Below are positions 58,424-64,000 of a stretch of 64,000 bases of DNA, piece by piece (position 1 is the stretch's first letter; the number at the start of each line of letters is the position of its first letter). The translations under genes and the position numbers were made by a program. The notes below the pieces were generated by a model, which saw nothing but the letters and a program-made list of their open reading frames with translations, had not been told where the DNA came from and did not search any database. This DNA comes from Gammaproteobacteria bacterium (lineage in GTDB: Bacteria; Pseudomonadota; Gammaproteobacteria; Natronospirales; REEB76). The stretch is taken from contig DASVOS010000004.1 of assembly GCA_036383255.1 (NCBI GenBank), forward strand, positions 310,001-374,000, read 5' to 3'.

Positions 58424-59433
58424 GGGGCGGCGCCCGCGGGCAGCTCCAGCCGGCGCAGCAGCGTGAGCGAGGCGGACACGTCCGGCAGCTTGGGCGAGAT
58501 GGCTTGGCCCTGCATGCCCTGCAGCAGGGTCAGCGAAGCCTTCACGGCGGCGTCGCGGGTATCGAAGTAATCCTGCATCCACACCGCGGCGGAACGGACG
58601 CTGGCCTGGAACGCCGCGCCCTGCCGCTCCAGCAGCGCGCTGCGGGCCGTCTCGAGCCTGAGCTCCAGGTTGCGCCGCAGCAGGAACTCTTCCTTGGGCG
58701 TCAGCAGCGGTTCCACCGGCAGGCCGTGGCGGCGCACCGTGAACAGGCTCGAGCCGACACGGGCGGCGGCGGACCTGAGCCGGCTCCAGAATCCGGTGGC
58801 GGCCGCGGCCGGCGCCTCGCCCAGCTCGCCGCCGGGCTGGTAGTGCTCCGGGACCCCGCGCTTGAGCGGCAGCGCATCCACCTGGCCGGCGAGCTCGGTG
58901 AGCGTGAGCGTCATGCCCTCGAGGTCGGCGCGCGGCAGGGCGCGCAACGCTGCGCTCTCCTTCGCGATCTCCTGGCGCACCGCGATGAGGCGGGGGTCGG
59001 AGAGGAGTTTCAAGCGTGCGTCCGCCTGCTCCAGGGCCTTGAGCGCGAGCGCCGGGTCGGCGCGCAGCTGCAGGTCCTCGTCCGCCGCCACCAGCAGCGA
59101 GGCGGCCTCGGCCTTGATCCAGGCATCGCGGCCCTCCTGGGAGTGCTTGCGCAGGTCGCTGAAGGCGGCGTCGAGCTGGTCCACCCGCTGGCCCATGGCC
59201 TTGAGGGAGCTGTCGGTGTCGGCGGCGTCCGCGGCGAGTGCATCGCGGGTGGCCGCGTTCTGCTGCAGGTCGGCCACGCGCTGCTGCAGCACCGCCTGCA
59301 TCTCCTCGGATTCGCGCAACCGGTACCAGTTGACCGCGGCGAACAGCAGCGCCGCCACCGCCAGCAGCAGGCTGAAGGAGATGAACGGCGAGCGCGGGCC
59401 GGCGGCGCGGCGGCCTTCAGGCGCTGCGCTCAT
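58420..59433 (-). CDS. hemX: HemX protein (uroporphyrinogen III C-methyltransferase-like)
   Basis: Membrane-anchored protein, 337 aa, with a single N-terminal TM (ISFSLLLAVAALLFAAVNWY) and a coiled coil (EMQAVLQQRVADLQQ), then an all-helical domain. Despite the database name it has no methyltransferase motif; it is a HemX family scaffold. It overlaps hemD by 17 bp and hemY by 4 bp, as in Pseudomonas. Confidence 0.9.
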   Translation of the reverse strand: MSAAPEGRRAAGPRSPFISFSLLLAVAALLFAAVNWYRLRESEEMQAVLQQRVADLQQNAATRDALAADAADTDSSLKAMGQRVDQLDAAFSDLRKHSQEGRDAWIKAEAASLLVAADEDLQLRADPALALKALEQADARLKLLSDPRLIAVRQEIAKESAALRALPRADLEGMTLTLTELAGQVDALPLKRGVPEHYQPGGELGEAPAAAATGFWSRLRSAAARVGSSLFTVRRHGLPVEPLLTPKEEFLLRRNLELRLETARSALLERQGAAFQASVRSAAVWMQDYFDTRDAAVKASLTLLQGMQGQAISPKLPDVSASLTLLRRLELPAGAAP

Positions 59434-60244
59434 GTTCCCTCCGGTGCTTGCGCTGCTCGCGGCCGTGGGCCTTCCACCAGTTGACGGTGGCGTTCACGAT
59501 CGCTGTGTCGGTGGCCTCTCCGGCGATCACCGGGCGGCGCCGCACGCCGAGGGCGGTGGCGAGCTTCACCATGCGCGCGCTCGGCACCACCAACTGGGCG
59601 GACTTGAAGTAGGGGGTGAGGCCGGGGCTCAGCATGCGCTCCAGGTTCAGGAGCGCGTCGCGGCTCGTCACGATGATGGCGTCGAGCCGGCCCTGGCGGA
59701 ACCAGCGGGTGAGCTCGACCTGGTCGATGCGCGGCACGTTGCGCCGGTACACCTCGGCGTAGTCCACGTAGGCGCCGCGCTCTTCCAGCGTCTCGGCCAG
59801 GAGCTCGCGGCCGCCGAGGCCGCGCACGATCAATATGCGCTTGCCCGCGACCTTGTTCAGGGTCTTGAGGCGCAGCAGCGCCTCGCTGTTGGCGCCGTCG
59901 CGGGGCAGGATGTCTGGCTTGCGGCCGCGCGCGGTCAGCGCGCGCGCCGTGCCGGGGCCGATGGCCGCGACCTTGAGCTTGGGCGGCAGCGCGGCGAGAT
60001 CCACGAACTCTGCGGCGTACTCCACCGCGTTCGGGCTGATGAAGATCGCGTAGTGATAGCTGCCGAGCGGTTCCAGGCTGCGCTCGAGCTCGGGCGAGCG
60101 CGCCACCGGCGCGATCTCGATGGTCGGGAAGTGCAGCACCTCGGCGCCCTTGGCCTCGAAGCGGGCGGTGAGCGCCTCGCCCTGGCCTACCGGCCGGGTG
60201 ATGAGGATTCCGGCGTCCTTAAGCGGTCGCGCGGCCACGGTCAC
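59417..60244 (-). CDS. hemD: Uroporphyrinogen III synthase
   Basis: Closes and inverts ring D of hydroxymethylbilane to give uroporphyrinogen III, 275 aa. Two-domain fold: ILITRPVGQGEALTARFEAKG, ISPNAVEYAAEF, AIGPGTARALTARG, then IVRGLGGRELLAETLEERG and a C-terminal IIVTSRDALLNL strand. A Lys/Arg/His-rich tail extends the usual end. GTG at 60244 overlaps hemC (GTGA). Confidence 0.93.
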   Translation of the reverse strand: MTVAARPLKDAGILITRPVGQGEALTARFEAKGAEVLHFPTIEIAPVARSPELERSLEPLGSYHYAIFISPNAVEYAAEFVDLAALPPKLKVAAIGPGTARALTARGRKPDILPRDGANSEALLRLKTLNKVAGKRILIVRGLGGRELLAETLEERGAYVDYAEVYRRNVPRIDQVELTRWFRQGRLDAIIVTSRDALLNLERMLSPGLTPYFKSAQLVVPSARMVKLATALGVRRRPVIAGEATDTAIVNATVNWWKAHGREQRKHRREHERSA

Positions 60245-61173
60245 ACCTTGCTCTCGACATCCCTCAACACCTCTCCCGCGCCTTGCGCCAAGAGCGCCTG
60301 CGCGAGCTTCAGTCCCAGTGATTCCGCCTCCACGGCCGGGCCGCTCAACGCGGCTTCCAGGAGGCGCTTGCCATCGGGCGAACCCACGCGCCCGGCGAGT
60401 GAAAGCATACCGCCTTCGAGCGCCGCGTGGCCGGCCAGCGGCAGGTTGCAGCTGCCGGAGAGGCCGCGCGAGAGCGCCCGCTCCGCCAGCGCCTGAGTCC
60501 AGGTGGGACCGTGGTTGAGCCGCGCCGCGAGGGCGAGGGTCTGCGCATCACCGGCGCGGCACTCCAGGGCGATGATGCCTTGGGTGATGGCCGGCAGGCA
60601 CACGGCCGGGTCCAGCACCGCGGTGATGTGGGCGGCGAGGCCGAGGCGCTTCAGGCCCGCCACCGCCAGCACGATGGCGTCGTACCGACCCTCCTCGAGC
60701 TTGCGCAGGCGCGTATCCACGTTGCCGCGCAGGGGCTCGACCGTAAGGTCCGGCCGCCGGTGCAGGAGCTGGGCCTGGCGCCTGAGGCTCGAACTCCCCA
60801 CCCGGGCTCCCTGGGGCAGGGCGTCGAAGCTCCCATGCTTCACCGAGAGGAAGGCGTCGCGCGGGTCCTCCCGCTCCAGCGCCGCCGCGAGGGTGAACTC
60901 CGACGCCAGCAGCACCGGCACATCCTTCATGGAATGCACCGCCAGGTCCGCGCGGCCCTCCGCCAGCGCCACCTCCAGCTCCTTCACGAACAGCCCCTTG
61001 CCGCCGGAGGCGGCGAGGGAGGCGCCCAGGTTGCGGTCACCCTCGGTGGTCATGGGCACCAGCTCCACCGGGCGTTCGGGTTCAAGTGCGCGCAGGCGCG
61101 CGGCCACGTGCTCCGCCTGCCAGAGGGCGAGGGCGCTCTTGCGGGTAGCGATGCGGATCGGGCTCGGGCTCAT
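60241..61173 (-). CDS. hemC: Porphobilinogen deaminase
   Basis: Condenses four porphobilinogens into hydroxymethylbilane, 310 aa. IRIATRKSALALWQAEHVA opens it; the catalytic Asp is in AVHSMKDVP; SSLRRQAQLL and LRGNVDTRLRKL line the active site; the cysteine carrying the dipyrromethane cofactor is in GLSGSCNLPL. The ATG at 61173 matches the family; an ATG 18 codons upstream is less likely. It is first of hemC-hemD-hemX-hemY, 74 bp from algR. Confidence 0.96.
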   Translation of the reverse strand: MSPSPIRIATRKSALALWQAEHVAARLRALEPERPVELVPMTTEGDRNLGASLAASGGKGLFVKELEVALAEGRADLAVHSMKDVPVLLASEFTLAAALEREDPRDAFLSVKHGSFDALPQGARVGSSSLRRQAQLLHRRPDLTVEPLRGNVDTRLRKLEEGRYDAIVLAVAGLKRLGLAAHITAVLDPAVCLPAITQGIIALECRAGDAQTLALAARLNHGPTWTQALAERALSRGLSGSCNLPLAGHAALEGGMLSLAGRVGSPDGKRLLEAALSGPAVEAESLGLKLAQALLAQGAGEVLRDVESKV

Positions 61174-61247
61174 GTTCTTCTTAAGGAGGCGGGGGCGGTA
61201 TTCTCGGCCCTCCGGCGCCGTTTTCATAGCCCGCGGCCGACGCGTAT

Positions 61248-61982
61248 TCAGCGGCCCGTGCGCAGACGCTCGCGCACCTCGGCGACCAGCCGCCGGCTCA
61301 CTTCCACCGGTTCGGCGCGGCCGTTCAGGTGCACGTGGAAGTGCCCGGTCTCATCCTTCTCCAGATGGGTGACCCGCGCCAGCGCCACCAGCGCGTTGCG
61401 GTGCACGCGGATGAAGCCGGCCGCGAACTCCTCTTCCAGGTCCTTGAGCGACTCGTCGATGAGCAACTCGCCGCCGGTGTGGCACACGGTCACGTACTTC
61501 TGGTCGGCGATGAAGCAGGCGATGGTCTCCACCGGCACCACGTGCAGCTTGTCGCGCACCCGCGCCGCGATGTGGCGCCGCGCCGTGGCGGGCGGCTCGG
61601 CCGCAAGCCGGGTGAGCTGCACGCGGTTGAGCTGGCCGGCGGCGGCGAGCGCCGCGGCCAGCTTCTCGGCCCGCACCGGCTTCAGCAGGTAGGCGATGGC
61701 ATGGGTCTCGAAGGCCTCGACCGCGAACTCGTTGTAGGCGGTGGTGAACACCACCGCCGGCGGGTCCTCCAGCGTCGCCAGGTGGCGCGCGGTCTCGAGG
61801 CCCTCCATCACCGGCATGCGGATGTCCAACAGCACCACGTCCACCGGCGCGCGCTCCCACAGCTCCAGCGCCTCGCGGCCGTTGCCGGCTTCGCCCGCCA
61901 CTTCCACGCCGGGTATCGCCGCGAGCAGGCCCTTGAGGCGCTCACGCGCCGGCATCTCGTCGTCCACCACCATCACTTTCAT
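61248..61982 (-). CDS. algR: LytTR response regulator AlgR
   Basis: DNA-binding response regulator, 244 aa. Receiver domain with phosphoacceptor D53 (VLLDIRMPVMEGLE) and a C-terminal LytTR domain (KLHVVPVETIACFIADQKYVTV, AGFIRVHRNALVALARV). In Pseudomonas it controls alginate and type IV pili with the sensor AlgZ; the same gene order algZ-algR-hemC is kept here. It overlaps algZ by 4 bp. Confidence 0.92.
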   Translation of the reverse strand: MKVMVVDDEMPARERLKGLLAAIPGVEVAGEAGNGREALELWERAPVDVVLLDIRMPVMEGLETARHLATLEDPPAVVFTTAYNEFAVEAFETHAIAYLLKPVRAEKLAAALAAAGQLNRVQLTRLAAEPPATARRHIAARVRDKLHVVPVETIACFIADQKYVTVCHTGGELLIDESLKDLEEEFAAGFIRVHRNALVALARVTHLEKDETGHFHVHLNGRAEPVEVSRRLVAEVRERLRTGR

Positions 61983-63064
61983 TGGGCAGCCGCCGGAGCG
62001 CTGGACTCATAAGGGAAGCGCAGACGCACGCGGTATCCCCCGTCCTCGCGGCCGTGCTCGAGGGTCGCGCGTCCGGGCCAGGCTAGCTCCAAGCGCTCGC
62101 GCACGTTCTCCAGCGCCATCTGGCGGCCGGGCCGCGCGGCGCCACCCGACTCCGGCAGCGGATTGTGGATCTCAAGCTCCACCACCCCGTCCGTGAGCCG
62201 GCCCGATACGCTCACGGTGCCGCCTTCGGCGCGGGGCTCGACGCCGTGGTAGATCGCGTTCTCGACCAGCGGCTGCAGGGTGAGGCGCGGCAGGCGCGCA
62301 TCTTCCGGCACGCCGTCCAGCCGCCACTCGAGCTTCAGGCGCTCGCCGAGCCGCAGCGCCTCGATGCCCGCGTACTGGCGCGCCACCGCCAGCTCCTCCG
62401 CCAGCGCCACCCGCGCCGAGGAGTCCGCCAGGCTCGCGCGGAACAGGTCCGAGAGGTCTTCCACCGCGCGCTCCGCGAGCTCGGGCTTGCCGCGGATCAA
62501 TGCCGCGATGGTGTTCATGCTGTTGAACAGGAAGTGGGGCCGGATGCGCGCCTGCAGCACTTCGAAGCGGGTGCTGGCCTCGCGCCGCACGTTGCTCTTC
62601 CACTGATGCAGTACGTAGAAGTAGCGCAGCACCAGCGCACTCACGATGGCGCAGATCATGAGGTTGCGCAGCACGAAGCCGGAATGGCTGGCGGGCAAGA
62701 GTTCCTGGCCGATGCCGGTGTTCTGGGTGAGCTGGTAGGCGATCTCGCTCATCACGCCGGTGACCACGAGCAGCAGGGCGTAGCTCAGCGCCGCCGCCCG
62801 CTGCAGCGGCATGCGCATCAGGCGCGGCCGAACCGCACACAGGAGGCCGCTGGAGGTGAGCGCGATCCACTGCAGGAACAGCGAGATGCGGGCGAGATCC
62901 AGCCACAGCGGCACGCCTTCGCCGGGCAGGTGCTTGGCGATGGCCAGCACCAGCGCGGTGAGTTCGGCGATCAGCACCACCACCAACACCACCGAACCGG
63001 TGCAGAGTTCGGGCAGGAAGAAGTCGTCGGACGGCGCCGGCGTGGTAGGGGTGATCGCGGCCAT
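61979..63064 (-). CDS. algZ: LytS-like sensor histidine kinase AlgZ (FimS)
   Basis: Membrane sensor, 361 aa, with four TM helices (VVLVVVLIAELTALVLAIA, LARISLFLQWIALTSSGLL, AALSYALLLVVTGVMSE, LMICAIVSALVLRYFY) and a HisKA_7TM-type kinase. The His_kinase motif ARIRPHFLFNSMNTIAALI carries H177, followed by the ATPase N-box QPLVENAIYHG. It is expected to phosphorylate AlgR and control motility or envelope polysaccharide genes. Confidence 0.93.
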   Translation of the reverse strand: MAAITPTTPAPSDDFFLPELCTGSVVLVVVLIAELTALVLAIAKHLPGEGVPLWLDLARISLFLQWIALTSSGLLCAVRPRLMRMPLQRAAALSYALLLVVTGVMSEIAYQLTQNTGIGQELLPASHSGFVLRNLMICAIVSALVLRYFYVLHQWKSNVRREASTRFEVLQARIRPHFLFNSMNTIAALIRGKPELAERAVEDLSDLFRASLADSSARVALAEELAVARQYAGIEALRLGERLKLEWRLDGVPEDARLPRLTLQPLVENAIYHGVEPRAEGGTVSVSGRLTDGVVELEIHNPLPESGGAARPGRQMALENVRERLELAWPGRATLEHGREDGGYRVRLRFPYESSAPAAAQ

Positions 63065-63111
63065 GCAAAAAGTGTCGGCGCTTCCGCGCCGGGTTGCAAT
63101 AGCGGGCGCGC

Positions 63112-64000
63112 TCAGCCGCGGGCGCTGCGGCGCCGGGCGAAGGTGGCGAGCAGAGCGAGGGTGAAGAGGTCCAGCGCGCCGCCGCCGTTGCTCGACTGGG
63201 GATCGTGGGTGCCGCCGATGCGGTGCACCTGGCTGCTCGGCGGCTTGCTGCTGGCATGGACGGCGCTGCCTGCGGGCGTCACCACCACCACGCCGGCGTC
63301 CAGGTTGGCGCTGACGAGCTGCGGTTTGCCGCCGATGTTCATGATCAGGGTGCCGTAGGAGCCGTAGTCCAGGAACAGCTGCTGTGGCGCTTCGAACGCG
63401 CCCGCACCCTGGTTCGCGAACAGGCTGACGCTGCCGTCGCTGTAGTTGTCGGTGACGAGGTCGGCGAGCCCGTCGCCGTCCAGGTCCGCGCTGCCGATCC
63501 AGCCTGGCTGCGATCCGGTGGGGTGGAACGCCGGCGCGGCGAAGCTGCCGTCGCCCAGGCCCATGAGCACGCCCACGCTGTCGTCGTCCCGGTCCGCCAC
63601 CAAGAGGTCCTGGAAGCCGTCGCCGTCGATGTCACTCGCCGTGAGCGCCACCGGTCCCGCACCCACGGTGAACGCAAGCGGCGCGCCGAAGCTGCCGTCA
63701 CCGGCGCCGGACAGGGACAGGATGCTGTCGCGGGCTGTGTCGGAGGCCACGAGGTCGGGAATGCCGTCGCCGTTGAAATCCGCCACCGCCACCGCGGTGA
63801 CGTCGCCGCCCACGGTGTAGCTCACGGGCGCCGCGAAGCTGCCGTCGCCGCGGTTGAGCAGCACGCTCACGGTGCCCGCGCTGCCGCCGGCGGTGACGAT
63901 GTCCACGAAGCCGTCGCCGTTGAGGTCGGCCGCGGTGAGCGAGGCCGGGCCTGGGCCCGCCTCGCCGCTGGCATAAGCCACGTCTGCCGCCAGCGTGGCT
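63112..64000 (-). CDS. FG-GAP/VCBS repeat protein with GlyGly-CTERM-like tail (5' end beyond window)
   Basis: C-terminal part (at least 296 codons) of a surface or secreted repeat protein. At least four FG-GAP/VCBS units are visible with calcium-binding DxDGDG loops (ADLNGDGFVDIVTAGG, ADFNGDGIPDLVASD, SDIDGDGFQDLLVAD, ADLDGDGLADLVTDN). The end, SSNGGGALDLFTLALLATFARRR, is a Gly-rich motif, TM helix and basic patch as in GlyGly-CTERM sorting signals recognised by rhombosortase. The frame is open to the window end, so the start is outside. Confidence 0.88.
   Translation of the reverse strand, partial: ATLAADVAYASGEAGPGPASLTAADLNGDGFVDIVTAGGSAGTVSVLLNRGDGSFAAPVSYTVGGDVTAVAVADFNGDGIPDLVASDTARDSILSLSGAGDGSFGAPLAFTVGAGPVALTASDIDGDGFQDLLVADRDDDSVGVLMGLGDGSFAAPAFHPTGSQPGWIGSADLDGDGLADLVTDNYSDGSVSLFANQGAGAFEAPQQLFLDYGSYGTLIMNIGGKPQLVSANLDAGVVVVTPAGSAVHASSKPPSSQVHRIGGTHDPQSSNGGGALDLFTLALLATFARRRSARG

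Overview
The window is a GC-rich chromosome segment of a gammaproteobacterium, most likely from the Xanthomonadales/Nevskiales side. The grounds are the blocks glnA-DUF4124-ntrB-ntrC, rhodanese-grxC-secB-gpsA, dapF-DUF484-xerC, ubiE-ubiJ-ubiB and algZ-algR-hemC-hemD-hemX-hemY, plus a large xanthomonadin-like aryl-polyene pigment locus. Genes are tightly packed with many 4-bp stop/start overlaps. I saw no rRNA, tRNA, CRISPR array or intact insertion sequence.

Layout. 1-1904: glyQS. 2.0-7.5 kb: nitrogen control, with glnA behind a sigma-54 promoter and a perfect NtrC site, then a GNAT acetyltransferase, a DUF4124 protein and ntrBC, whose start is overlapped by a second NtrC site. 7.6-10.2 kb: OsmC-like protein, a lipoprotein, class 1B dihydroorotate dehydrogenase and TrmL. 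10.2-15.5 kb: an ArsR-type regulator heading an operon with four different SRPBCC/AHSA1 proteins, an alpha/beta hydrolase, an MFS exporter and a YceI protein. 15.5-19.3 kb: diguanylate cyclase and a secreted M28 peptidase. 19.4-25.2 kb: gpsA-secB-grxC-rhodanese, divergent from envC-ctp-yibQ. 25.2-26.0 kb: an AT-rich islet with one orphan gene. 26.0-33.1 kb: lipoprotein, a 1173-aa propeller-GAF-GGDEF sensor and ubiEJB.

33.3-51.8 kb is an aryl polyene (APE/xanthomonadin-type) cluster. It has three ketosynthase-type proteins, two ACPs, a ketoreductase, two hotdog dehydratases, an AMP ligase, a phosphopantetheinyl transferase, a thioesterase, an MIO-type aromatic ammonia-lyase, a halogenase-like flavoprotein, a GT2-acyltransferase fusion, a PlsC-type acyltransferase, an RND/MMPL exporter with LolA-like and DUF3261 partners, a polysaccharide deacetylase and a PAP2 phosphatase. 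The likely flow is: aryl starter activated by the ligase onto an ACP, iterative type II extension to a polyene, optional ring halogenation, transfer to a lipid or glycan anchor, and export to the outer membrane. A 13-codon remnant of a second ketosynthase 3' end lies just past the cluster edge.

51.8-64 kb: fabV, a MipA-type porin-like protein, DUF971, xerC-DUF484-dapF, a CoA-binding protein, hemY-hemX-hemD-hemC, algR-algZ and the end of an FG-GAP repeat protein with a GlyGly-CTERM-like tail. The only gene-free stretch over 300 bases is 4226-4536. It is not empty: it holds five perfect hairpins, a 21-bp palindrome at a candidate promoter and a second imperfect palindrome.
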